The notes under the pieces: generated by a model
What the model saw: the letters and a program-made list of their open reading frames with translations, nothing else
Database searches by the model: none
Told to the model about the DNA's origin: nothing
Made by a program: the position numbers and the translations under genes
Assembly: GCF_002855495.1 (NCBI RefSeq)
Contig: NZ_PKRO01000007.1
Location: forward strand, 53,431-117,430
Origin: Porphyrobacter sp. TH134
Lineage (GTDB): Bacteria; Pseudomonadota; Alphaproteobacteria; Sphingomonadales; Sphingomonadaceae
Direction of reading: 5' to 3'
DNA: 64,000 nucleotides
Shown: piece after piece, positions 34,640 through 44,635 of the stretch
Position numbering within the stretch: the stretch's first letter is position 1
Layout: every line of letters begins with the position of its first letter

Positions 34640-37600
34640 TCAAAACGCGATCGTGATGCCGGCTTGTGCCGAATGTTCGGTATCGGTGGCGGAGAATTCT
34701 CCGGCATAGTCGAGACGGATTTCAATCCGCCGGGTCAAGGGGACAACAGCGCCCAAGCGTCCGGTCAGTGCCGTACGGGCGAGGCCGGTGGCAGCGATAC
34801 GCGTGGCTTGGCCGGGCGCAGCGCCCAGAGCAACCAGCGCTTGCGGTGCACGGTCGCCAAGCTCGAACCGGGCAGCGGCCTCGGTCTCGATCCTGACCTT
34901 GCCAAAGCCTGCCGTTGCCGCGATGCCGGTGGAAGTGCTGGCGACCTCGTAGTTCTGCCCTGCGACCGAGACCGCAGCGGCATTGCCGCCTTCGCGAACC
35001 GGATCGATCGCAATCCATGCCGCATCGCCGGCCACGAAAGGCGCGATCGTGATTGCTCCCAGATCGAACTGGTAGCCAATCCGGCCGAACACCTGCGCCA
35101 TATCGCCGGTCGATCCGCTGGCGGCGGCGTCGGTCAGGCCAGCCACATCGACAGTCCGCTGGGTGGTGATATCGAAGTGCGCTGCGCCGCCGCCGGCCAC
35201 CAGCGACAGTCCGCCCAGCGCCAGGCTGGCGTAGATGCCGCCGCCGGTCTGCTCGATCCGGCCATTGGAGCCGAGCGCACCGATCCGGATACGGGTGTCA
35301 AGGTAACTGCCGTACAGCCCGAACCGCAGGCTGCGGCTGTCATCGGCGGTGCTGCCGTCGAAGCCGGCAATGAAGCCTTCGGTGTCGGTTTGCTGGGCTG
35401 CGGTCCCAGCGCCGGCATCGACATCGCCCCACGAACGTATCAGTTTGCCCCAACCGCCGAAGCTGTTGCCCTCGGGGTTGTCCGTGATCGCGGCGCCGCT
35501 GGCGCGCTCGAGGACCGCTTCGCGCGGCAATCGGATTTGGCGGATAGCGGCGCGGCCAATCGCGGGATGCACCTCGCCCGAAAGCTGACCGAGCGCGCCC
35601 GCAAGCTGGGCCGGAGCAAGGTTGTAGACCCCGAAAAAGGCCTGCGGATCGAACCCCGCAGCCACAGCTGCATCGATGCGCGCAGCGACGGCGGCCTGAT
35701 TGGCGGTAAGCGCCGCGCCTCCCAGACCAGCGCCGGCCAGAGCGGCAAGGCTATTGGGGGCCAGCACCAGCTCAAGCCCATTGCCCGCGTTGCGCAAGAC
35801 CGGGCGGTAGATCGGGCTGAACCCGCTGAAGGCGACGGAATCGAAACTGCCCAGCACGCCGCCTGCGGCCTCGACAACGGCAAAGGCGGTGTTGAAACGA
35901 TAGGCGTTCGCTGCCCCGATGTTGACCACATCAAGCGCGCCGGCCAGCCGCGCCGTGCCGCTGGCCGTAATCTGGTCTGCGCCTTGGGAGGAAACCTCGG
36001 CAAGGAAGCGGCTGCCCACACCGAACACAATATCCCCGCTTACCCCGATCACGCCAACACTGTTGCCAGGGGTCACCAGCGCGCCGCTTTGCGCCACCAG
36101 CCCGCCAAGGATCCCATTGCCCGATAGCGTCGTGCCTGATGCCAGCGTCACAACCGAGCGGTCGAGCCGGCCGCCGTTGGCACCATCGAGATGCAATCCG
36201 CCCTCCAGAACGGCGAACGGCCCCGTCAATGTGCGACCATCACCGGCAAAGGTCAGCACGCCTGCGCCGGTTTTCTCGGTCCGCCCCGTGCCGCCAAGCA
36301 CGCCTGTAAAGGTGCCCGCGGTGGCCATAGCGAATTCAAGCACCCCATTGTTCTGAATCGCGCCTTGCAGTGCGGCCGTATCGCTCACCAGCCGCCCGCG
36401 GTTGATCAGCGTGCCGCCCGTGTAGGTGTTGATGCCAGCAAGACGCGTCGTTCCAGGCCCGTCCTGCACCAGCATCCCGCGACCGGTTATGGCATTGGCA
36501 AGGATCACCGTATCGCTGCGGTTGATCGCGAGGACGGCATTGTTCACGATCACTCCGCTACCAAGCGACCCGCTGGTCCCGCCATCACCCACCTGGAGCA
36601 CGCCGCCAGTGATGGTTGTGGTGCCGCTATAGGTGTTGGCACCGGTCAGCGTGAAGGTGCCGCTGCCGTTCTTGGTCAGCCCGCCGCTGCCTGCGATTAC
36701 GCCAGCGAAGCTGGTGCTCGCATCATTGCCACCGGTAGTCAGCGTGCCCTCACCCAGCAGCACTGAACCGCCGCCCGCCAGACTGCCGACCGTGGTGCTG
36801 GTGCGGGTCATGTCGAACACGCCGGCGCCGGTTTGCGTAACGGCACCGATCCCCGATGTTGCCGGGTTCACCATGATCAGGCCGGCATTGGTCATGTCAC
36901 CGCCGACCGTGCCGAACAGGTTTGCCGAGGCCCCTGCATTGTTGACAAGGCCGCCGCTCAGCGATGCGTCCGAGTTCAAGGCGCCGTTGTTGACGAACAA
37001 CCCGCCGACCCCGGAGCCTTCGTTGAAAAAGACCGCATTGTTGATAACGCCGCCTGCCAGCGCCCCGTCGCCATCGAGCCGCAACGTGCCCGAATTGACC
37101 GTCGTCAGCCCGGCAAAGCTGTTTGCCCCGCTCAGCGTCAAGGTGCCGCTGCCCGCTTTGATGAGGTCGCCGCTGCCGGCAATAACGCCGGTAAACAGCG
37201 TGTCCGTGTTATCACGGCCCACGCTCAGCATACCCCCGCCCAATTGGACCTGCCCGGCGCCCGTCAGGCTGCCAAGCGCCAGCGTTTGACCTGCCAGATC
37301 GAGCACGCCGCCTGCGGTCTGGCTCAGCGCTGCATCGCCCGTGGTCGCCCCGGTCAGCGTGATCAGCGCATTGTTGCTAACTGCGCCGCCCAGCACACCG
37401 CTGATCAAAGCCGCCGCGCCGGATGCATTGTCCAGACCCCCAGCCAGTGTCCCGGTCGACGTCAGGGCTGCAAAATTGCGAACGCTTCCGTCAATCCTCC
37501 CGCTGTTCACCAGGGAACCGCCCAAAACCGCGACATCCGATGCCAGCGACCCCGCCACCTGCAACCTGCCGTCAAACAGGCTGGTGTCGCCCACGAAGGT

Positions 37601-40600
37601 ATTGGTGCCGGAAAGAATGAGATCGCCCGCACCAACCTTGGCCAGCCCGCCGCCACCTGCAATGGTGCCAAGGACTGCGACCGATCCCGCGCCCCCGACC
37701 GTCAGCTGATGGCCGCCATTGTCGAGGCCGCCTGCGAGGATCAATTCAGCCGGCCCGGCCGCTGCAATCCTCGCCGCCGATCCGAGCGTAAGGTCGGCGC
37801 GAAGGGTGCCAATGCCCGACACGGCTTGCAGGGCGCCATTGCCGCCCACGCCGCTGCCGTTGATCGTGATCGCTTCGTCCAGAACGACGTTGTCTGTGAG
37901 CGCCAGTGTCGCGCCATCGGCCACGATCGTGCCTTCGTCCGAAGTGCCGAGTGCGGCGGAACTGGTTGCTGTCAGCGTTCCGGCCATGATGGTCGTGACG
38001 CCCGTGTAGGTGTTGTCACCCGCCAGCGTCAGCATCCCCTCGCCGGTCTTGGTCAAGGAACCTGAGCCTGAAATCACCGCTGCAATCGTGGCGCCCACGC
38101 CGTTTGCGGCCGCGATCCCGGTTGGCCCGGCCAGCGCAAGGCCTGACGCCGCATTGCCGGCTTCGATCACATAACCATCCGTCGCGAAGTTTATCCCCGA
38201 CGGCGACAGCACCGTCTCAGCCGCGATCGTGACTGTCCCGCCCGACGCCCCTCCGAAAATCGCCAGCGCGCCGTTACCCGCCCACGGTCCGCTGACGGTG
38301 CCGGTGGCATTGCTGAAATTGTTGTCCAGGAGGCCCCATGTCCCACTGCCCCCCACGACTGCACCTGCCGGATTGAGCGTCGATCCGTTCCAGTGCACCA
38401 GTTCGCCCGAATCCGCGACATTGAGCAGCACCGTCCCCGGCCCATTCACCGCGCCGATATCCAGCGCCAGATTGCCAACGAACCCGCCGCCAAGCGGATT
38501 GAGCGCCATATTGCCCAGATCGCCGGTCAGGGAACCGAATGCAAACAGGGCATATTGCCCACTGCCAAAGTCTGCCGTCTGAACGATGCTGATCGCGCCG
38601 CCATTGAGCGCAAGGTTACCGGTGACATTGACGAAATCATTATCGGCGGTGCCGGCCGCGCCCAGCTCAAACTCCGAGACAGACCCGGGATCAAGCGCCA
38701 GCGAGCTCATCGTCAGCGTCCCGAAGCTCTGCCCAGCTGCCAGCGTACCGCCTGCTCCGATTGTCACGCCGCCCATCAGTGAGCCCGTGCCGCCCAGAAC
38801 CCCGCCGGTGACATTCACTGTCCCACCCAGCGCGCCGTTGACCCGCAGGGTTCCCCCGGTGACCTGCGCGGTGCCAGTAAACCCGTCACTTGTGCCTGAC
38901 AGAATGGTGGTGCCCGCAATCTGGCGCAGCGTGCCATTGCCGGAGAGCGCCGCCGCCAGTTCGAAGTTTGCGGCGGTGTGGTTGAAGACAATGCTGACCG
39001 CACCTGCACCAAACGCAATGCTGGCCGTCTCAAGCGCGCCAGCACCAACCGCTGCGCTGCCCTGCGCCGCGCCGATGTTTATCGTTCCGGTGCCGGCCGC
39101 ATCGCTGGCGATTGTAACGCCGCTGGCGTCAACCAGCCCGCCATCAGCAAGCGTCAGATTGCCGATGCCTCTGCTGCCGACGACAAGCGCGCCCGTCATC
39201 GTCCAGTCGCTTCGTGCGCCAAGGACGGTGACGCTGCCATTCGCCAAGGGCCCCGTGCCGATGATGCCGGTCGCGCTTGTCACCGAGCCGCCTTGAGCAA
39301 TGGCGAGCGTGCCGGTGCCGAGGCGGCCGACCTGAAGGAAGCCATCATTGATCCACTGGCTGCCGGCCCCCGTCACGCTGACCGAACCGCTGCCGCCGCC
39401 AAAACCAGCCACGCTGCCATTGGTGTTCTTGGCCACGCCGCCCGCACTGACGATCAGCGTCCCGCGACCCGAATTCGCCACGAACAATTCGCTGCTGTTT
39501 TCGAATGCGCTGCCGGCGCCGCTGATGGTGACCGTGCCCTGGCCGGTGACGAAGCCGCCGATGGTCGAAAGTGTGCCGGTCACCTTGCCGCCTGCGGTGA
39601 TTGCCAGTCCGGCCTCGCCGCGCCGGCCAACGGTCAGTCCGTCGGTCGACCACGTGCTGCCCGTTCCGGACACGATGACCGTCCCGCTGGAGCCGATTTC
39701 CTGTGCGATCGTGGCAAGCGGACTGGTTACCGTACCGCCGCCGCTGACCAGCAATGTGCCAGGCCCGGTATTGCCGATGCGCAGCGGCCCGGCGGTCAGC
39801 AAACCGCCGGTGACGCTGACGCTGCCGCCTTCCACAATCGCAGCCGTGGCAGCTACCGAACGGCCGTTCAGCTGTCCCGCAATCGTCCCTCCGGCCAGCA
39901 GGACATTGCCGTTCACCCAAACGGTCGTCCCGGCGCCGAGCGTACCGCCCGATTGTGTGTAGTCACCAGCCACTGTGAGCGTTCCGGCGGTCCCCGCAAT
40001 ACTGCCTGCCGATAGGTTGGCCGAGGTGACCGTGCTGCCAAAGGTTCCCAACGACAGACTGCCGCCCGCAATCGCGACGGGCGAGCTTTGGGACAGCGCG
40101 TCGGCGGCCCCCAGGGCAAGCGTGCCCGCTTCGATCCGTGTCGCGCCCGTATGGCTGTTCGCCCCCGACAGCGTCAGGTTGCCAAGCGACACCAGTGATT
40201 GGCTGCCGGTGAACCGCCCTGCAAAGTTGCCCCCGCCAACCGTGGTCGTGAAATCATTGTTCAGGATCGTTCCGGAGCCAGCAACAAGCCCGATCGTTGC
40301 GTTGCGGGACGTGAGGTTGAGGGTGCCGTCGACTTGAACCAGTGCCGCATCGCGCAGCAGCGTCAGCATGCCGGCCGGTGCAAGTGTCCCAATGCTGGCC
40401 GAACCGCTTTCCACGATGAACTGCGAGGTCGATGTCAGGGTCACATCAGCCGCCTGGACGATAATGCTGCCGCCACTGCCAGCCGCAAGCCGGAGCGTCC
40501 CGTCAAGATCGATCGGGCCCGAAAGCTCCAGGCCCCGCGCGATCGGTGTAAGAATTCGGTTCCCGGCATCACCGCGGATGTTGAGCGCGTTCGGCAGTTC

Positions 40601-42958
40601 GAAAGACACGTCCCCGCTCAGCGTCCGGCCCAGCGATCCACCCGCAAGCGTGATCGCCCCCGTGCCCAGCGCGCTGATGGCGTTGAATTGCAATGTGCCT
40701 GCACCGATGATGGTGCCACCGGCATAAGTGTTCGCGCCCGTCAGCGTCAGCGTGCCGGGGCCTTGCTGAGTCAGCGAACCGGTGCCGCTGATCACATTAC
40801 TCACGATAATATTGTCCGAACGATCAAACACCAGCGCTGCGTTGTTCAGCACCCCGCCGCTTCCCAGCGCGCCCGTGCTGCCGCGATTGCCGATCTGCAA
40901 CGTGCCGCCGGTAATCGTGGTGCCACCGGCATAGGTGTTCGCGCCCGTCAGCGTCAGCGTGCCGGAACCTTGCTGGGTCAGCGAACCGGTGCCGCTGATC
41001 GCACCATTGACGCTGTGGTTATCGGAACGGTTGAACACCAGTGCGGCATTATTGGTGATCGCAGTGCTGACAAGATTGCCGCGGCCATCAACCTGCAAGG
41101 TGCCGCCGCTGATCGTGGTGCCGATGGCACCGACGATCGTGCCTGTCAGGGTCAGGGTGCCAGTGCCCTCTTTGACAAAGCTGGCACCGTCATCGAAGGC
41201 GAACATGAAACCGCTGTAGGTCCGGTCCGATGCGTCGCCGGCGAATAGCGTGCTGGTCCCGTTGATGCTGACCTCCCCCGCTCCTTCCAGCGCGCCGATC
41301 CGTTCCGTGCTGATCACTTCGAGGATTGTGCCGTCACCAACAGTGACGACCGACGTATCGCCGATCGCGCTGCCGCCGGATATCTGCAACAGCCCGCCAT
41401 TCAGCGTGACATTCCCGGAAAAGCTGTTGATGCCTCTCAGCGAGACAATGCCAGATCCATTCAGCGCAAGGCCGCCGGTGCCCAGCGAAAGCGGGCCGGA
41501 AATGGCGATATTCCCCCCGCCCACCGTGGTGAGACTGACATTCGTGCCTGTGACACTGCCAAGATCGAGCAGGCCCGAAAACGACCCGATCGTGCTGTCG
41601 GATGCAAGGGTGATGGGGCCCAGCAGATTGACGGGACCCGTGGTGCGCAGCGCGCCGAACCCGCTTGGCCCGCTGCCGTTCAGCGTAATCGCCTCGCTGC
41701 TTGACGAGGGGCCCTGCAACACCAACGCTGCTCCGTTGGACACGACAGTCCCCGAAGCCGCGCTTCCCAGCGTCCCGGTGGGCGCTACTGTCAGGAAGCC
41801 TTGCGTAACGGTCGTCAGCCCGGTGTAAGTGTTCACGCCTGACAGGATCAGATTGCCGCTGCCGCGCTTTTCCACATTGCCGGTGCCTGACAGGAAGGTC
41901 GCTAACGTCTGTTCGGTCGTGGGGCTGAATATCACCGTTCCCCCCGAAGTATCGATCCCCCCATTCAGCGTACCGATGTTGGTGATCGTACTTACCCCCG
42001 TCAGCCGGAGTGCAAGCGCCTGCGCGCCGGTCCCGCTGAGGCCGCCCGCAATCATGCCGGTGTTGTTGATTGTTACGCTTTCGCCGATCAGGCCAACGCC
42101 GCCAGCGCCTGCCACCGCTCCGGTGCCACCATTGCCGCCGCGAAGCGTGCCCAGATTGACGATCGTCCCGCCCGTCTGCCGGAGGCCAGCGCCCCCAGCG
42201 CCGCCATTCCCTATGATGACGCCGCTGCCACCGTCGCCGCCGGCGCCGCCGATAAACGCGGCGCCGCTCTGAATGGCGGAAGTTCCCGGCGTCATCGTCG
42301 CGAACCCGGCGCCGCCATCGCCGCCATTACCGCCGCTGCCGCCTACCCCTCCGGCACCGCCTGCTCCGCCTGCACCGCCAGTCAGCGAGCCACCCGCTGG
42401 CATCGTGACACCTTCTGCTAGGGCAAAGACCACCATGGCACCCGAGCCACCGCCACCGCCCGAGCCACTGCCAAGACCGGCACCCCCGGCGCCGCCACGC
42501 CCGAGGGTAAGTTGGCCTGAACCGAAGGTCAGAGAAAGGCCCGATCTCGCCTCGATAATGGCACCGGCACCACCACCGCCGCCATGACCATCCTGCGCCG
42601 CATCTGCGCCATTGGCACCTTCCGATAGTGCGTTGTCCGACCCGAATGTTTTTCCGGCCCCGCCGGGCGTTCCACCAAATCCGGCGCCGCCATTGCCGCC
42701 CGTGATGCCGCCACCGCCCCCGCCACCGCCCGAACCTGCCGCAACACCATTTCCGCCTGCACCGCCAATTCCGCCTGGGACCAGCACCGAAGCACCGCCA
42801 GCCCCGCCGCCTGCTCCGCCCGCACCACCATCCTGGGCAAAGGCCTGTTGCGGGGTCGCCAGCATCAGGCTGCCAGTCAGGGCTGCGATGGCTGGTACCA
42901 GCGCCGTAGTGGTCAGCAAGCCGGCACTGCGGTGGGCTGCGATATTGGCGCTCTTCAT
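34640..42958 (-). CDS. Giant autotransporter adhesin with Gly-rich head and beta-strand repeats
   Basis: About 2772 residues from ATG at 42958; the frame opens at 42988. Signal peptide ending 'QQAFAQ'. Residues about 45-250 are a GGAGGAGG-type low-complexity head reminiscent of PE_PGRS proteins. The passenger has many autotransporter-associated beta-strand repeats (pattern 'GSGTLTLTGANTYAGGTTITGGTLQ'). A central block near 1080-1310 matches T5SS/PEP-CTERM-associated repeats ('GSSGTVIVSGTGSTWSTDGLTVG'). The last ~280 residues form the translocator barrel (from 'GGWGKLIRSWGDVD'), ending 'ITIAF'. Probably a surface adhesin or biofilm protein. Codon use and GC match the surroundings. Likely controlled by the AraC-type gene upstream. 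Confidence 0.93.
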   Translation of the reverse strand: MKSANIAAHRSAGLLTTTALVPAIAALTGSLMLATPQQAFAQDGGAGGAGGGAGGASVLVPGGIGGAGGNGVAAGSGGGGGGGGITGGNGGAGFGGTPGGAGKTFGSDNALSEGANGADAAQDGHGGGGGAGAIIEARSGLSLTFGSGQLTLGRGGAGGAGLGSGSGGGGGSGAMVVFALAEGVTMPAGGSLTGGAGGAGGAGGVGGSGGNGGDGGAGFATMTPGTSAIQSGAAFIGGAGGDGGSGVIIGNGGAGGAGLRQTGGTIVNLGTLRGGNGGTGAVAGAGGVGLIGESVTINNTGMIAGGLSGTGAQALALRLTGVSTITNIGTLNGGIDTSGGTVIFSPTTEQTLATFLSGTGNVEKRGSGNLILSGVNTYTGLTTVTQGFLTVAPTGTLGSAASGTVVSNGAALVLQGPSSSSEAITLNGSGPSGFGALRTTGPVNLLGPITLASDSTIGSFSGLLDLGSVTGTNVSLTTVGGGNIAISGPLSLGTGGLALNGSGIVSLRGINSFSGNVTLNGGLLQISGGSAIGDTSVVTVGDGTILEVISTERIGALEGAGEVSINGTSTLFAGDASDRTYSGFMFAFDDGASFVKEGTGTLTLTGTIVGAIGTTISGGTLQVDGRGNLVSTAITNNAALVFNRSDNHSVNGAISGTGSLTQQGSGTLTLTGANTYAGGTTITGGTLQIGNRGSTGALGSGGVLNNAALVFDRSDNIIVSNVISGTGSLTQQGPGTLTLTGANTYAGGTIIGAGTLQFNAISALGTGAITLAGGSLGRTLSGDVSFELPNALNIRGDAGNRILTPIARGLELSGPIDLDGTLRLAAGSGGSIIVQAADVTLTSTSQFIVESGSASIGTLAPAGMLTLLRDAALVQVDGTLNLTSRNATIGLVAGSGTILNNDFTTTVGGGNFAGRFTGSQSLVSLGNLTLSGANSHTGATRIEAGTLALGAADALSQSSPVAIAGGSLSLGTFGSTVTSANLSAGSIAGTAGTLTVAGDYTQSGGTLGAGTTVWVNGNVLLAGGTIAGQLNGRSVAATAAIVEGGSVSVTGGLLTAGPLRIGNTGPGTLLVSGGGTVTSPLATIAQEIGSSGTVIVSGTGSTWSTDGLTVGRRGEAGLAITAGGKVTGTLSTIGGFVTGQGTVTISGAGSAFENSSELFVANSGRGTLIVSAGGVAKNTNGSVAGFGGGSGSVSVTGAGSQWINDGFLQVGRLGTGTLAIAQGGSVTSATGIIGTGPLANGSVTVLGARSDWTMTGALVVGSRGIGNLTLADGGLVDASGVTIASDAAGTGTINIGAAQGSAAVGAGALETASIAFGAGAVSIVFNHTAANFELAAALSGNGTLRQIAGTTILSGTSDGFTGTAQVTGGTLRVNGALGGTVNVTGGVLGGTGSLMGGVTIGAGGTLAAGQSFGTLTMSSLALDPGSVSEFELGAAGTADNDFVNVTGNLALNGGAISIVQTADFGSGQYALFAFGSLTGDLGNMALNPLGGGFVGNLALDIGAVNGPGTVLLNVADSGELVHWNGSTLNPAGAVVGGSGTWGLLDNNFSNATGTVSGPWAGNGALAIFGGASGGTVTIAAETVLSPSGINFATDGYVIEAGNAASGLALAGPTGIAAANGVGATIAAVISGSGSLTKTGEGMLTLAGDNTYTGVTTIMAGTLTATSSAALGTSDEGTIVADGATLALTDNVVLDEAITINGSGVGGNGALQAVSGIGTLRADLTLGSAARIAAAGPAELILAGGLDNGGHQLTVGGAGSVAVLGTIAGGGGLAKVGAGDLILSGTNTFVGDTSLFDGRLQVAGSLASDVAVLGGSLVNSGRIDGSVRNFAALTSTGTLAGGLDNASGAAALISGVLGGAVSNNALITLTGATTGDAALSQTAGGVLDLAGQTLALGSLTGAGQVQLGGGMLSVGRDNTDTLFTGVIAGSGDLIKAGSGTLTLSGANSFAGLTTVNSGTLRLDGDGALAGGVINNAVFFNEGSGVGGLFVNNGALNSDASLSGGLVNNAGASANLFGTVGGDMTNAGLIMVNPATSGIGAVTQTGAGVFDMTRTSTTVGSLAGGGSVLLGEGTLTTGGNDASTSFAGVIAGSGGLTKNGSGTFTLTGANTYSGTTTITGGVLQVGDGGTSGSLGSGVIVNNAVLAINRSDTVILANAITGRGMLVQDGPGTTRLAGINTYTGGTLINRGRLVSDTAALQGAIQNNGVLEFAMATAGTFTGVLGGTGRTEKTGAGVLTFAGDGRTLTGPFAVLEGGLHLDGANGGRLDRSVVTLASGTTLSGNGILGGLVAQSGALVTPGNSVGVIGVSGDIVFGVGSRFLAEVSSQGADQITASGTARLAGALDVVNIGAANAYRFNTAFAVVEAAGGVLGSFDSVAFSGFSPIYRPVLRNAGNGLELVLAPNSLAALAGAGLGGAALTANQAAVAARIDAAVAAGFDPQAFFGVYNLAPAQLAGALGQLSGEVHPAIGRAAIRQIRLPREAVLERASGAAITDNPEGNSFGGWGKLIRSWGDVDAGAGTAAQQTDTEGFIAGFDGSTADDSRSLRFGLYGSYLDTRIRIGALGSNGRIEQTGGGIYASLALGGLSLVAGGGAAHFDITTQRTVDVAGLTDAAASGSTGDMAQVFGRIGYQFDLGAITIAPFVAGDAAWIAIDPVREGGNAAAVSVAGQNYEVASTSTGIAATAGFGKVRIETEAAARFELGDRAPQALVALGAAPGQATRIAATGLARTALTGRLGAVVPLTRRIEIRLDYAGEFSATDTEHSAQAGITIAF
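40711..41003. repeat. Near-identical ~86-bp direct repeat inside the autotransporter gene
   Basis: Copies at 40711-40796 and 40918-41003 differ at only a few bases; both contain TTCGCGCCCGTCAGCGTCAG and encode the beta-strand repeat 'SGTGSLTQQG.GTLTLTGANTYAGGT'. The 207-bp offset is exactly 69 codons, so gain or loss of a unit keeps the frame. Confidence 0.85.
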
Positions 42959-43056
42959 TATGCAACTTCCCCAAGATGCGGCGGCCATGCCTCTTCACGC
43001 AGGGGTGGCCGCCAATTGCGGAAAGCTACTTATGAGAGTTGGGGCAGGACCGTGAG

Positions 43057-43099
43057 GCAAGCTGTCTCACGATCTTTGGCAATCTGTCTCACGGATCTT
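43057..43099. promoter_or_regulatory. Direct repeat, candidate AraC-family operator for the autotransporter
   Basis: Two copies of GCAA-nCTGTCTCACG-(G)ATCTT at 43057-43076 and 43079-43099, offset 22 bp (two helical turns). They start about 100 nt upstream of the autotransporter ATG and touch the AraC gene stop. AraC proteins typically bind such direct repeats. Confidence 0.6.
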
Positions 43100-44187
43100 C
43101 AGCTGATGCGCGCGTGTTCCCGGAACTCGCTCGGGCTCATGCCTTCGCGGCGACGGAAGGCACGGGCGAAGGAAGCATTGTCATACCACCCGCTGCGCGC
43201 GGCCACGAGACCCACTGGCATATCGGGCGCGCGCGCCAGCATCGCCTTGGCCCGCGCGATGCGCGCTTCGGCGATGGCCTCGGACACGCTTGTACCAGCC
43301 TCGGCGAAGGCACGGTACAGCGTGGCGCGCGAACAGCCCATGTGCGCCTGCAACGCCTTCGCGTCGAAGGCCGGGCGGCTGACGTTCTGTTCGATCAACT
43401 GACGGGCTGACACAAACAGGTCGCTCGGCGCGGCATTGCGCGAACCAAGAGCCTCGGTCGCGGTCTCGCAGGTGAACAAGGCCAATTGCATCAGCTGCTC
43501 CAGCAGGAACGCCCGCTCGGCATCTTTCGCACTCGCTGTAAGCCGTGCCGCAAGGCGCATCTGTGCCTTCAGCGCTTTTCCCATCTGCGAGCTTTCAAGC
43601 AGCCGCATCAGCTCTGCCGGATCGGGAATCGTGCCCCCAAGGCGCTGTTCCAGATCAGCCCGCGCAACCGACAGCTGCACAGCGCGATGATCGCTCCACT
43701 GCACCCGCGAATATCCGCGATTGTCGAACAGGAAGAAGTCGCCGACGCGGCTCACCACGGGGCTGGCGCCATCCTGTTCATACCGGCGCTCACCATCGAT
43801 CACCACGCCGATGACATAGGTCTCGCGGTCGTTGGCCACCGCCGCCGGCAACCCGCGCCCGCTGACCGCGCTCGACCGGTAGTGGAGCAACTGGGCTGGA
43901 TCGCCGATAAGGCACTGGGTGCGCGCGGAAAAGGCCGCCTCGGCCTCAGAACAAAGCCGATCGCCATCAAAGCTGTAATACAGCAGGCTGCGCCACATTT
44001 CATAACGCGACGTCTGGGGCATGGCGTCGGTCGAAACATCAAAGAAAACGGGCACTTTAGGAAGACCAAGGCCAAGCGACCAGCGCGCATGATGCGGAGA
44101 CCACGACCATTGTTGCGGAGACCATGACCACAAGCCAGCCGCCCCGCCGCTCTGCCACTCCAGACCCATAACTCCCCCCAACGGCAC
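43099..44187 (-). CDS. AraC-family transcriptional activator
   Basis: 362 residues as an open frame. The C-terminal ~100 residues are an AraC DNA-binding domain ('FDAKALQAHMGCSRATLYRAFAEAG' and 'AARSGWYDNASFARAFRRREGMSPSEFREH'). The N-terminal part is the 'AraC-binding-like' sensor of NphR/FeaR-type regulators, beginning near 'FFDVSTDAMPQTSRYEMWRSLLYY'. The first ~43 residues are odd and include a 7-residue duplication (WSWSPQQ/WSWSPHH), so the true start may be the GTG at 44055 or the ATG at 44022. Same strand as and 140 nt upstream of the autotransporter, its probable target. Confidence 0.88.
   Translation of the reverse strand: MPLGGVMGLEWQSGGAAGLWSWSPQQWSWSPHHARWSLGLGLPKVPVFFDVSTDAMPQTSRYEMWRSLLYYSFDGDRLCSEAEAAFSARTQCLIGDPAQLLHYRSSAVSGRGLPAAVANDRETYVIGVVIDGERRYEQDGASPVVSRVGDFFLFDNRGYSRVQWSDHRAVQLSVARADLEQRLGGTIPDPAELMRLLESSQMGKALKAQMRLAARLTASAKDAERAFLLEQLMQLALFTCETATEALGSRNAAPSDLFVSARQLIEQNVSRPAFDAKALQAHMGCSRATLYRAFAEAGTSVSEAIAEARIARAKAMLARAPDMPVGLVAARSGWYDNASFARAFRRREGMSPSEFREHARIS
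44091..44131. repeat. 21-bp tandem repeat at the AraC gene 5' end
   Basis: Copies GATGCGGAGACCACGACCAT (44091-44110) and GTTGCGGAGACCATGACCAC (44112-44131). Either codes for WSWSP repeats in the N-terminus or, if translation starts later, is a two-turn repeat in the promoter, suitable for autoregulation. Confidence 0.55.
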
Positions 44188-44417
44188 CGCGACGCACTTT
44201 TACCACATGACAGTAGATTCTTGCCATGGGAGTGCAAGCGGCAGCCGCGCACATGTTCGCCGTTGTAAAACCCCCCGCTGGTCAGAGCGACATCATGGGG
44301 ACATCACCGGGCACCAGATCGCACGGTTGGCAAAGGCACTAGCCCCACCCAATCGCGACCCTCGTGCCACTCGGGCAGACTGTGCGAGTGGACGATTTCC
44401 CAGCCGTTTTGCGGTGT

Positions 44418-44502
44418 TGGTGCCCCTGGCCAGACTCGAACTGGCACTTCTTTCGAAACTCGATTTTGAGTCGAGCGCGTCTACCAATTCCACCACAGGG
44501 GC
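44418..44502 (-). tRNA. tRNA-Leu (CAA)
   Basis: 85 nt including an encoded CCA. Acceptor arms GCCCCTG / CAGGGGC pair, the anticodon stem CTCGA/TCGAG encloses the loop CTCAAAA (anticodon CAA), the long variable arm expected for leucine is present, and the T-arm reads GTTCGAGTC. Confidence 0.95.
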
Positions 44503-44635
44503 GCCTGCGCGGGAGCGGTGCTGTTAGCGAGGTGTTGGCCGCGCATCAACCCCGCTGATGCGGCGAAAACGCCAATGTTTCACGCAAAACATCAAGGTGG
44601 ACGGGGTCTGGCACGCGCCGGCCCCGTCCAGAACC

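Noticed and set aside
36833..38065. Long plus-strand frames across the autotransporter
   Set aside because: Products of the periodic Gly/Thr/Ser codon pattern of the passenger read backwards; proline/alanine-rich nonsense.
36400..42000. Repeated ~30-bp motifs as a CRISPR array
   Set aside because: The repeats are codon-periodic degenerate beta-strand repeats inside an open autotransporter frame, with irregular spacing.
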